Source: Asterochloris sp. CNOR1 (taxonomy: Eukaryota > Chlorophyta > Trebouxiophyceae > Trebouxiales > Trebouxiaceae). From it: a stretch of DNA of 64,000 nt. Positions 49,154-58,895 of the stretch are shown here, piece by piece. The position numbers and the translations under genes are program-made. How positions within the stretch are numbered: the stretch's first letter is position 1; each line of letters starts with the position of its first letter. Under the pieces are notes generated by a model, which saw only the letters and a list, made by a program, of their open reading frames with translations, ran no database searches and was not told the DNA's origin. Location of the stretch: the NCBI GenBank assembly GCA_963969365.1, contig OZ017765.1:122501-186500 (forward strand). The letters run 5' to 3'.

Positions 49154-50499
49154 TAATACACATATTTCTTATGTTGTTTGCTATGCTTTCTTCAGCGCAA
49201 CAGCAAGACGTGTAACCATTCGTGTAAAGCAAGACAAGTACCCTCGACCGAAGGTAAGAAAAGCAATTCGTCTTGGTATGTGGTGGTAAAGCAAAGGTAA
49301 CGGATAGGTCTACGAAGTTCTACCTAACTGCGTTCTAGGCAGGTGCACGTCCACGTAACTCGTGTTTTTGTTTTAAATTTATTAAAACAGTTCTGCTTCT
49401 GACGTGTAACCATTCTTTGATCGAAGATAGGACGTAACTGGTAAAGGTAGTGTTTTTTTCGAATGTTACCTTGTGTTTCAATCAAAGGTATATAAAGCAA
49501 TTCCTGTGGACGTAAGCACAAGTACGGACCAAGTGGTTTGCTTGAAGAACAGGTTTTGTATGGCAAACAGTATTAGCAGATTAAACCCTAGTTAAATCAT
49601 TTGCCTTACTTATGCTTGTCTGGCAAGCTGTTGGTTTGTTTGTCAAGCAACACTTGCTCTTTCTTGTGCGCAGCAAGCACTTAGGGTCACGTTACACGTG
49701 CAAAGCAATTGTTATGCACGACAGCAGGCCTTGCAAAGCACTAGCTTTGCTTGCATAATTAAAGTTGTTTTCCGTCCTATCTTTTTGCCAAAGAGACATC
49801 GTAAATGTCTTGCTTTGTGCTGCCTTCGGCTACAAGTGCAAAGCAATTCCTTGGCGAGTAGCCAACCGATTGTGCCTACGGGTTGCCTTTGATTACACTT
49901 GCTGAAAACCGTAGGTAGACGCAACACTTTTTAGACCATAGGACGGTAGGACGGTAAATAGGACGAAGGGTACAACAAGAAGCACGTGCTTGTAGCCAAA
50001 AGAAACACAAGAAAGGGTACAATTTGTGCTTGGCACGAATGGTTACACGTTAAATCAACTCTACAAACTTCTTGTTGTGGAAGCACGAAAAAGTGGTTTT
50101 TCCTAAGGAAGACGTGATACCAAGTACAAACTTCTTGTACCTTTTGGCAACACAAGTAGTAGTGTGAAACAAATGTTTTGTTGATTTTTGTTGGTAGCAA
50201 GCGGATTTCTTACCATGAGATTTAACTGATTACTAAATTAGTTGATCCTTTGTTGCCTCTTTAAGGGCAAGTCTACCTTTACTCAAAGTCCAACAACACG
50301 TCTTTTTTCTTTCCTCTTGTATCAAGCACTAACTTTGGTCGTAGGGTTAAAAACTATTCGTTCAGCAAGAGCGGCTGTTTTCCGTGATTGGAACGTTTCA
50401 ACAAAGCAACAATTTTGTTAATTGAAACTTTTCACGAAGTGGTTTTAAAGATAAAATAATGTTGAGAAGACAATTTAAACTTAAAAAAAACTGTTGATT
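49154..50499. other. Long spacer upstream of petA
   Basis: 1.35 kb with a hairpin repeat near 49409 and repeat phrases; no supported gene. Confidence 0.6.
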
Positions 50500-51606
50500 A
50501 TGCAATTCAATCTCTGCGAACCGTTTAAGCGAACCACCTCCACCCCCATCTCTACGTCTGCCTTCTTGCTAAGCACTAGAAGCACGTCTTCTTTGGAAAG
50601 AACCATCTCTTCTACGCACAAACCAAGACTTTTTTCTTTGAGTTTTACTACTACTTGCCGTCGCGTAGCACAACGTGCCCTGTTCTTAATAATCGGATTA
50701 CATCTCATTTGTTCTGATTTTGGTTGTTTAACTGGGCAAGCAAATGCGTATCCTATTTTTGCTCAGCAAAACTACGCAAATCCTAGAGAAGCAAATGGAC
50801 GGATCGTGTGTGCGAATTGCCATTTGGCACAGAAATCGGTAGAGATTGAAGTGCCACAAGCAGTTTTGCCGGATACTGTTTTTGAAGCGGTAGTTAAAAT
50901 CCCTTATGACCAACAAGTGAAACAGGTTTTAGGGAATGGGAAAAATGGAGGTTTAAACGTTGGTGCAGTTTTAATACTTCCGGATGGTTTTGAATTAGCT
51001 CCCAAAGATCGAATTCCTGAAGAAATGAAAAGCAAAGTAGGGAAACTTTATTTTCAACCTTATGCTCCTGATAACTCACATGTTTTAGTAGTTGGACCTG
51101 TACCTGGTAAGAAATACAGTGAAATGGTTTTTCCTATCTTGTCCCCAAATCCTTCTAAAAACAAAAACGTGTCATTTTTAAAATACCCTGTTTATTTGGG
51201 TGCAAACAGAGGGCGAGGACAGGTTTATCCAGATGGATCAAAAAGTAACAACACTGTTTATAACGCTTCTAAAAGCGGTTTGATTGAAAAGATTGAACCA
51301 ATAGAATCGAAAGGTGGATATGAGATAACTATTAAAACATCGAACGGTGAACAAGTAGTAGACAAAGTACCCCCAGGGCCAGAATTGCTTGTTAAAGAGA
51401 ATCAGTCAATTCAAGCAGATCAACCACTAACAAACAATCCTAACGTTGGAGGGTTTGGTCAAGTTGAAACGGAAATCGTGTTACAAAATCCTGCAAGAAT
51501 TCAAGGTTTAGTTGCCTTCTTTGTTTTTGTAGTTTTAGCACAAGTTTTCTTAGTATTAAAGAAAAAACAATTCGAAAAAGTTCAATTGGCTGAAATGAAC
51601 TTTTAA
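50500..51606 (+). CDS. petA: Cytochrome f
   Basis: Cytochrome f is the c-type haem subunit of the b6f complex that reduces plastocyanin or cytochrome c6 in the thylakoid lumen. The ATG at 50500 gives 368 residues; a TTG two codons earlier is also in frame. The hydrophobic signal core ([14 protein letters not shown]) precedes cleavage at ANA before [15 protein letters not shown]. Tyr84 would be the mature N-terminus and axial ligand. The haem motif CANCH lies at 104-108. One C-terminal membrane anchor is present ([18 protein letters not shown]). The presequence of 83 residues is much longer than the usual 30-40, with a Ser/Thr/Arg-rich start resembling a transit peptide. Confidence 0.98.
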   Translation: MQFNLCEPFKRTTSTPISTSAFLLSTRSTSSLERTISSTHKPRLFSLSFTTTCRRVAQRALFLIIGLHLICSDFGCLTGQANAYPIFAQQNYANPREANGRIVCANCHLAQKSVEIEVPQAVLPDTVFEAVVKIPYDQQVKQVLGNGKNGGLNVGAVLILPDGFELAPKDRIPEEMKSKVGKLYFQPYAPDNSHVLVVGPVPGKKYSEMVFPILSPNPSKNKNVSFLKYPVYLGANRGRGQVYPDGSKSNNTVYNASKSGLIEKIEPIESKGGYEITIKTSNGEQVVDKVPPGPELLVKENQSIQADQPLTNNPNVGGFGQVETEIVLQNPARIQGLVAFFVFVVLAQVFLVLKKKQFEKVQLAEMNF

Positions 51607-52095
51607 TTAACAAGTTTAAACTTAAAGTAAAACTTCTAGCCAAAGGCAACACTAACTGTGATGGTACCTACGTTCTAGCAAGTCAACCTTGTGCTACGTT
51701 TTGTACCCTTTCTTGTGCCTTGCATTTCCTTCCGCTACAAGCAGGTAGAGATTGCTTTGCATAACATCAGCTTTGTTTTGCTACTTGCTTTGCAACCGAA
51801 GCGAGTACTTTGCATGCAAAAAGATTACAACGTGTCTTGGTACTCACAAGTAATTGGTTATACTCGCTTTGGTTACAAGAGCGAAGGTAATGCAAAGAGA
51901 TTGGTAGGTGACCCAAGTTAACCAGGCAAAGGCAGATATTGGATGCGTACCAAAATCTCGCCCTATCCTCTGGAAAAAAAAAACAAAAGTTCCTTAGATT
52001 TGCTGTTGGTGTTTTATAACAAAATCAATAGAATTGCTTTTGAGTTCACTCGATATATGCCTGTTTAGTCAATTAATATCTCATTTTTACAACAT
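51607..52095. other. petA-petG spacer
   Basis: 489 bp with no further gene seen. Confidence 0.55.
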
Positions 52096-52215
52096 ATGGT
52101 AGAACCACTTTTATCTGGAATTGTATTAGGGCTAGTTCCTGTCACATTAGCAGGTTTGTTTCTTACTGCGTTTTTACAGTATCGGCGTGGTGATAGAGTT
52201 ACCAGTGCTTTATAA
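52096..52215 (+). CDS. petG: Cytochrome b6f subunit V
   Basis: PetG is a single-helix subunit needed for b6f assembly. The 39-residue product starts [20 protein letters not shown] and continues with [10 protein letters not shown], matching the family (usually 37). It lies between petA and petL. Confidence 0.97.
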   Translation: MVEPLLSGIVLGLVPVTLAGLFLTAFLQYRRGDRVTSAL

Positions 52216-53686
52216 AAATCTCTTGTTGTTTTTATGTACAACTGCTTATCTGATTAATTCGTTACCTCTGGTTTGATTTGTTCCTAGACCTGGTTGTTTA
52301 ACCTTTGTATGTAATGTATTGCGTGGTTGCCAAGCACCTGCCAAACAACCATTTGGTTGTTGTTTCCTTATGTGCTTGTTAGATAAACGGTTGGCCCTAT
52401 CAGCAAAGCAAAAGGTGTTGCTTAGTCTACGTGTTGCTACAACCAAAGCGAGTGCTTTGCATGGATAGGTGATAACTGCGTTCTAGGTAGGCGCATATGA
52501 AAAGCAAAGGCCACTCTTGCTGGACCGGAGGTAGCAAAAGGAAAATGTGGTCGATTTAAAGTTTTGCTTAACAACCGATTGTAACCAAAGGTTGTGTAAC
52601 TAAAGGTAATTTTCCTTGTAACCAATCTTTGGCGAGTACCTTTCGTGTTTGCTTTGTGACCTATCCTTGATCGAAGATAGGACGTAGCAACACGTACCGC
52701 AAACAATCAGTCTTGGTTTACACGGAATCAAGAAAAGTAAAACTTTGGGTTAGAAAGACCTTTCTCATTTAGTTGCTTTGCAATCGTGTGGTTTGGCACG
52801 TGGTGCTCGACTTACCTTTACTCTTTTCTTGGAATGCAACCGCTTAACCTCTAACAACCGATTACTTAGCACAACAAGGAAAGATAAGCAACACTTTGTC
52901 CGTAGGATAGGTCTCTAGACGAGCCATAAATAAACAAGACCTGGAGCGCACCACGTCTTGCTTTGCACAAAACAGGTCAACAAACAAAATGTTTATACGT
53001 GGTAGAACCAAAGGTGTTGTTTGACGGACGTCTACGAGTTACGTCCTATCTTCGATCAAGGAATGGTTACACTTGCTTCGCACGATGCATAGTGTTTTAT
53101 TCGACGTTAGTAGCAATCGGTTACATAACATGAGATGCTTGCGTAGATGTCTAAGATAGTTTATAACCCGAAACTTAGTAAAAACATTACGCGAAATTTG
53201 TCCTTGGTAACAAACAACTACATAATCCATACAAAAAGCATAATTACCTAACAATAGCTGCTTAACCTTTCCAGACTTGTAGCTAAAGCCAACAGTTGTT
53301 TGGCATGACAGAACACAAGCAAAACTGTTTTTCCTACGGCCGTCAGTAATAAAAAAGGTCGTGTTTTGCATCCGTTTTTATTAAATTAAAAATATTATGA
53401 TTATAATGACTATTGTTGCTATTATTTTGGGAAAAATCCTTGGTTAGACCCTCGGTTAGACCCTCGGTTAGACCCTCGGTTAGACCCTCGGTTAGACCCT
53501 CGGTTAGAACAAGAAACAGTCTTTAAAACCACTTGCTTTGCACGTACACACACACGTGTACCTTACAAAAGCAGTTCACTTTCTAGAAAATGGTTAGCCA
53601 CGTCTTTTATCGCAGGTTTAGCGCGTAGTAAGCGTAACTTGTAAAAAGTATCTTTCAAATGGTGGGCCTCTCAAAAATTAAATGTT
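52216..53686. other. petG-petL spacer
   Basis: 1.47 kb. It holds hairpin repeats near 52660 and 53043 and the 12 bp tandem array at 53442-53508. A 16-codon ATG frame at 53397 precedes the array but matches nothing I know. Confidence 0.6.
53442..53508 (+). repeat. 12 bp tandem array upstream of petL
   Basis: Five full copies of GACCCTCGGTTA plus partial units at both ends. The array lies 180 bp before petL. Confidence 0.9.
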
Positions 53687-53782
53687 ATGATTACCATTAT
53701 TAGCTTTTTGCTCTCACTTGTTCTTTTTTTTGTTATTACATTAACCGTTTATTTAGGTTTATTAAAAATCAAACTTATTTAA
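53687..53782 (+). CDS. petL: Cytochrome b6f subunit VI
   Basis: A 31-residue single-helix protein, MITIISFLLSLVLFFVITLT then VYLGLLKIKLI. The length, the MxTIIS start and the GLxKIxLI end match PetL, which stabilises the b6f dimer. It is shorter than the frames usually searched. It clusters with petA and petG. Confidence 0.92.
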   Translation: MITIISFLLSLVLFFVITLTVYLGLLKIKLI

Positions 53783-53969
53783 AGTTTTTTCGTGTAAATC
53801 AGGTGTGTTTTTAAGTTTTTTGGTACACACATGTTATGTTAAGCAAGTTGCAAGGATAAGTCTACATCTTGCTTTGCACAAGAAACAAGAGAATGCAATA
53901 GCTGTTTCTCATTAATAAAAGGCTTTTAGTGGGTAGAAGTGTATATTCTTTAAAATTCAATATTAATAC

Positions 53970-54049
53970 CCTTCTCTTGCGGACTACCTTCAAGCTTTCG
54001 CCCGGAAGAACGTATAACGTTGCGCTTGAAGGTAGTCCGCAAGAGAAGG
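53970..54049 (+). repeat. Perfect 26 bp inverted repeat
   Basis: CCTTCTCTTGCGGACTACCT plus TCAAGC at 53970-53995 pairs perfectly with 54024-54049. The 28-base loop itself contains AACGT-ATA-ACGTT. About 190 bp downstream of petL; possible cruciform or RNA 3' element. Confidence 0.92.
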
Positions 54050-54722
54050 TTGTACCTTGAACGTATAATATGCGCTTCTTATTGTAGCCAGAGGCAACAC
54101 TTTGTGCTTTGCACAAGACGCACGATCCTCCTTTTTTATAATCGGCTGTCAAGTAAAGCACAAAGAATGCTTTGGATGACACTCAAATCCGACTGGATTA
54201 ATCTTCTTCTACATGCTAACTTTTGTGCGGAGCAACAGCAAAGGTCTATCAAAACCCAAAAAGAAACCTTGTTTGCGAAGCACGTAACATTCCTTTCCGA
54301 TATGCAAAACACATGCATGAGCGGAGCTAATCCATGTTTTACCTGATAGATTTAATTGTACCTATCAAAACCTATTCTTTACTTAAAGCAAGGTCTGTTT
54401 TATAAACTCGTAGTTGCTTGTTTGTGGAAACATTTTAATTTTAATAGAAATATAAGGATCTTATCGCAACAAACATTAAAACTTTGTAAAAAATTATGGT
54501 ATAATTTTTAAAAGATTTTGTACAAAAAACAAATTGTAAAGTGGTAAGTGTTATAAAGAAGATGTTGCTTGCGCTACTAACCAAAGGTTGTGTAACCAAG
54601 GGTAACTTTTTTTGATTGTCCTACGGACGCAAAGAAGGCGTGCTTTGCCCGTAAAACGAGGGTTGCAAAGCACAACCTTTTGTTTGTTATGAAATTGCTC
54701 GTATCTCGTGCTATCGAAAACA

Positions 54723-54812
54723 GATGCTTTGCGATGCTTTGCGATGCTTTGCGATGCTTTGCGATGCTTTGCGATGCTTTGCGATGCTTTGCGATGCTTT
54801 GCGATGCTTTGC
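54723..54812 (+). repeat. 10 bp tandem array, nine copies
   Basis: Nine exact copies of GATGCTTTGC. The array begins CAGATGC and ends GCATCTG, so its edges are inverted repeats of each other. The unit resembles the TTGCTTTGCAC phrase of most spacers. Confidence 0.95.
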
Positions 54813-55013
54813 ATCTGCGTTAAACATCAATCGGTTGTGCTTTGCATGAGACTACAACCAGATTTTATAAAAAAAATCACTTGTGCTTATACTACGTACT
54901 ACTTGCAATCTTGTAGCCAAAGGCGACACGAATTGCTTAACCTAGAAGGCAGTTAGGTCTTGCTTTGCATAAGGTGTGTTTTTTAAAAAAGGCTAATTAG
55001 TTTTGATTAGAGA

Positions 55014-55148
55014 TTAATCTTCATGGTCTTCAAAAGGGTCTCGTAATTGTTTCGATGGTGGGCCAAATCCCACATAAATTGAATACCCTGTAATGCTTAA
55101 AAGAAAGCACCATAAAAAAATAGTGTAAAAAAAAGCTGGATTTTCCAT
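55014..55148 (-). CDS. psbN: PsbN (photosystem biogenesis factor 1)
   Basis: Minus-strand 44-residue protein: MENPAFF, one membrane helix, then the conserved end [20 protein letters not shown]. It is a stromal-facing thylakoid protein needed for photosystem II reaction-centre assembly, not a structural subunit. Its antisense orientation next to psbH matches the usual psbB-psbT-psbN-psbH cluster, but psbB and psbT are not beside it. Confidence 0.96.
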   Translation of the reverse strand: MENPAFFYTIFLWCFLLSITGYSIYVGFGPPSKQLRDPFEDHED

Positions 55149-56341
55149 AACAATCTGTTTTAAACTTGAAATAAAGTGTTACGTGTTGCCTTTGGCTACA
55201 AGTGTACCAATAGGAGGTAAGCTTTTCGTGGAACCAAAGATTTACGTAGTGCTGAAACAAAGATAATGAATAGGTCTTGACCGAAGGTAGTGTTGCGTCT
55301 TGCCTATGGCACGAGATAGGACAAGCAACTCGTCTTGTTTGTGGCCAGCAAAAATGTGGTTTTGGTAGAAAACCTTAAGGTTTAACTTGATAGTTTCTAT
55401 TTGTTAAATATTTAGAATAAGGAGATGTTGTTTATGTAAACGGATCGAGCGAAAGATTACAACTGTTTGTGTCAATCTAATACAAGCCAATCTTATAGTA
55501 ACGCACTTGTTATTTTTCTCACAACTTGTACAAACCAAGTGGTTTAAATCTCTACCTTCGACCTACGAGTAACCTTTGGTTACACGCCTACGAGCTTCCT
55601 TCGGTGCACGTCAGAAGCAACCCTACTTGCGGTTTAGGACTCGAACGAAAAACAAAAACTCTTGTAATGAGTAGTTTGCAGCCATAGATATACAAGTTAC
55701 CGTTATTCTTTGTGAAAACCAATACGTTTTACGTGCCAAGTTCGTCAAGGAATAGTTGTTTGTGCTTTTGCTAATAAAAGCGATTTACATGTTTTGCTTC
55801 GCACAGCAAACAAAAACAATCTGTTTGTGAAACTTAGTTAAATTGCTTTCCTTTCTACCAAAGTCCAGATGCTTATTAATTGGTATAAACCAAAACACCT
55901 GATTTGTTTACTGAATGAGCAAAGCAGGTTACACAAGAGCATGATAGTAATTTGACACGCTTCGGGTTATACCTTTCCTGTAGACTAGATCCTGTTTTCC
56001 ACATTCTTACTTTTCCTCCAGATGTGAAAGGCCGGTTCGAGTTTTTTATTGAAGTTGTTGGCTTACAAACTCTCCTTTGACACTTGATCCTTTCTTAGCG
56101 ATGAATCACCTGTTCTTGCAAAGCACGTAAAACAATCCATTTTTCTAGACCAAAATTGCTTTACCTATATGTTTGGTAGGCGATGCAAAGCAAGGCACGT
56201 GCAACTTCTCTTAGACGGCGGCAGGAATTGCTTGTGCGCACCAATTTGTGCCATAAGCAAGACGTACCACTTTTTTGGGGTACAAAACAATAAAAACACA
56301 ACATGACAGAAAGTAAACTCAAACTAAAACAATGGAAACTT
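55149..56341. other. psbN-psbH spacer
   Basis: 1.19 kb with no supported gene. At 55423-55440, AAGGAGATGTTGTTTATGTA gives a good ribosome-binding sequence followed by ATG codons that stop at once. Confidence 0.55.
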
Positions 56342-56590
56342 ATGGCAACAAACAGCAACCGAGCATCAGTAGAAAAGAAGGACAAAAAGAAAGATGCAAA
56401 AACTAGTAAAGGAACTCCATTAGGTACTTTATTAAAGCCATTAAATTCCGAATATGGTAAAGTTGCTCCTGGTTGGGGAACAACAGTGTTAATGGGAGTT
56501 TTTATGGCACTATTTGCAGTTTTCTTAGTGATTATCTTAGAAATTTACAACAGTTCTGTTCTTCTAGATGAGGTTAAACCTGTTTTTTAA
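56342..56590 (+). CDS. psbH: Photosystem II phosphoprotein H
   Basis: PsbH is a single-helix 82-residue subunit at the photosystem II dimer edge, phosphorylated at its N-terminus in the stroma. The C-terminal part ([20 protein letters not shown], then a helix, [16 protein letters not shown]) is canonical. An in-frame ATG at 56303 would add 13 residues. The ATG at 56342 gives the usual MATNS-type start and is preferred. Confidence 0.96.
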   Translation: MATNSNRASVEKKDKKKDAKTSKGTPLGTLLKPLNSEYGKVAPGWGTTVLMGVFMALFAVFLVIILEIYNSSVLLDEVKPVF

Positions 56591-56640
56591 ACTTCAACCA
56601 ACTTTGTTAAAGTTGACTTCTACGTACTGGTGTAGCTAAT

Positions 56641-56760
56641 GGATAGGTCTACCTGCTTGATTGGCACAAGAAGCAAAGGGTACAAAACTTGTTGCTCTGT
56701 TTCACGCCGAAAGGTGTACGGCACTCGCTTCTTGTGCCAATCAAGCAGGTAGACCTATCC
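56641..56760 (+). repeat. Perfect 34 bp inverted repeat downstream of psbH
   Basis: GGATAGGTCTACCTGCTTGA plus TTGGCACAAGAAGC at 56641-56674 is the exact reverse complement of 56727-56760; the loop is 52 bases. It lies 50 bp after the psbH stop and probably forms the mRNA 3' stem. Confidence 0.92.
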
Positions 56761-58279
56761 TTGGGATATAGCAACACGTGTGCTTTTTTAAACCGCAGGT
56801 AAATCGCTTGGTATCAAGCGATCACAAAGAATCAAAAGAAAAGAAACTTTAACCAATCGATTGCGCCGAAGATAGGACGTGCTCGTAGCCAAAGGCAACA
56901 GTACGAGTCACGTCCTATCTTCGATCAAGGAATGGTTACACTTGCTGAAAACCGTAGGTGGACCCAACATTACGACTGAAGCACGTCCTACCAAGTTTTG
57001 TTTTATTACCAGCTTGCTTTGTAAAACATAGTGATGGTTTACTATAACGGAGTGGCTTGTAAGTGTATATTATTAAGTATTAAACAAGGTAATACTTGTG
57101 CATAGCGAGACTCAAGGTAGATGCACGAGGTGCACGTGAAAGTAGAAAAACCTCTACCCTGAGAGTGTTACAAAGCAAGTGTTGCTTGTTTTTTACGTTT
57201 TGTTGTGTTAAAAGCACCAAAACTATAACTGCGTTGGTTGGTTTCTAGAAAGATGCCCGTATTCAAACAGAATTCTTAGTGATGTAATTCAAGTCTGTTT
57301 TTTGGCATCTCTTACATACTACTTGCTGTTAAGAACAGATTACAACATATGCAAAAGTAAGAGTTCGAGTCGACGTGCTTTGTTCCACCTCTACTCCTAC
57401 ATCCTGCCTATAGCACGAAAGGTTACAAGGATGTTGTTAGGCAACCCGTCGCCTTTGTGCAAAGTAAACGGATGAAAAGTGAATTTAATCGGTTTTGCTT
57501 ATGTCTTGCTTTGCACTTGTGTGGTAATCTATCTTAGATATGTTACTTCGCAAACCACATTAGTGTGACTTTGGGTTGTAATTGGTTACATCTCGTAAAA
57601 CGTAATACTAACTTGGTTCGTGAAGCAATCTCTTACACGCCAAACAAAACAACAAGTAAAACCAACCTGTTTTTTCACAACAAATGTGTTTTAATCAAAA
57701 GGTTCTACTCAATTACACTTTGCTCTTGGAACCAAAAGTAACACGACCCAAGGTAGAAATGCCCCTGGCTTCAGACGGGAAACACGTGTTAGTTTTCTTT
57801 GGGGTCAGCTGTTACTTGTGTTGCCTTCGGCTACAATACCTTTACATACGAAAAAAACAACCTCCTTTTATCTTGGGTCTTAGTACGCCACATATTGGTA
57901 CTTGCTTTGCACTTGTAGCCGAAGGCAACACTTGCTTCGCACTTGCTTTGCTCCATGTTTTTACCCGTACGGCTCTACAAGAAATACGCCTTGTAACAAA
58001 GTATCAGCCGTTCGGTAGTAAGGTTGCCTCTTTTGTTTGAAGCCAAAGACAACACGGTAATAGCTAAATCTACCCACGCAAGCATTTTTTTTTGGACAAT
58101 CACTGTTTTCCGTGCAAAACATCCTGTATTATCAGAGCTTGCCTTTGTATGCGTACCAACAACCAACACATGTGCTTTTTTTAAAGGAACGCAACCTTGT
58201 GCTTGCAAAGCACGTGTTACCGGCCGAAAGAAGGGTACGACGTTGAAAAAAACGATTTTTATTAATTAACAGACTTTTT

Positions 58280-58285
58280 AGGAGA
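58280..58285 (+). promoter_or_regulatory. clpP ribosome-binding site
   Basis: AGGAGA 10 nt before the clpP ATG at 58296 supports that start. Confidence 0.7.
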
Positions 58286-58295
58286 TTTTGCTTTT

Positions 58296-58895
58296 ATGCC
58301 GATAGGTGTTCCACATGTGCCATTTCAGTTACCGAATGAGGAGACAGAACAATGGGTTGATCTTTACAATCGACTTTTTAGGGAAAGGCTTTTGTTTTTA
58401 TGTCAAAATTTAGACGATGAACTAGCTAATCAATTAATAGGTATTATGTTGTATGTAAGTGCTGAGGAGAGTTCGAAAGAGATTTTTATTTATATAAACT
58501 CAGCTGGTGGTTCAGTGCTTTGTGGAATTGGTGTTTATGACGCAATGAATTATGTGAAAGCAGATGTAACGACAATTTGTGTAGGTACAGCGGCATCAAT
58601 GGCTTCTTGCGTTCTAGCTGGAGGAAGTCGGGGAAAAAGAATAGCGTTACCCCATTCACGCATCATGATTCATCAACCAGAAGGTGGAAGCGAAGGTCAA
58701 GCTTCCGAAGTGATTTCAGAATCCGAAGAAGTTATACGAATTAGGCGTCAAGTAGGAAAAATTTACGCAGAACGAACCGGACAACCCCTAAATCGAATTT
58801 CTAGAGATATGGACCGGGACCAGTTTATGTCAGCTCGAGAAGCTAAAGAGTACGGATTAGTTGACCAGGTGGCAATAGACAAATCGCAATTATAG
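58296..58895 (+). CDS. clpP: ATP-dependent Clp protease proteolytic subunit
   Basis: ClpP1 is the plastid-encoded catalytic subunit of the stromal Clp protease. The 199 residues match the family. The catalytic serine is S101 in TAASMASC, the histidine H126 in [10 protein letters not shown], and the aspartate lies in the [14 protein letters not shown] region. The start [13 protein letters not shown] is canonical. There is no intron and no large insertion, unlike the enlarged clpP of Chlamydomonas. Confidence 0.98.
   Translation: MPIGVPHVPFQLPNEETEQWVDLYNRLFRERLLFLCQNLDDELANQLIGIMLYVSAEESSKEIFIYINSAGGSVLCGIGVYDAMNYVKADVTTICVGTAASMASCVLAGGSRGKRIALPHSRIMIHQPEGGSEGQASEVISESEEVIRIRRQVGKIYAERTGQPLNRISRDMDRDQFMSAREAKEYGLVDQVAIDKSQL

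Larger units (their letters stand above)
53783..55013. other. Spacer between petL and psbN
   Basis: 1.23 kb. Contains the 26 bp perfect inverted repeat (53970-54049) and the 10 bp array (54723-54812); no supported gene. Confidence 0.6.
56591..58295. other. Long spacer between psbH and clpP
   Basis: 1.7 kb. Holds the 34 bp inverted repeat 56641-56760 and the composite dispersed repeat near 56904-56962; no supported gene. Confidence 0.6.

Noticed and set aside
53397-53447. Tiny plastid gene (16 codons from the ATG at 53397)
   Set aside because: Too short, unlike any known small photosystem or b6f subunit, and its stop lies in the tandem array.
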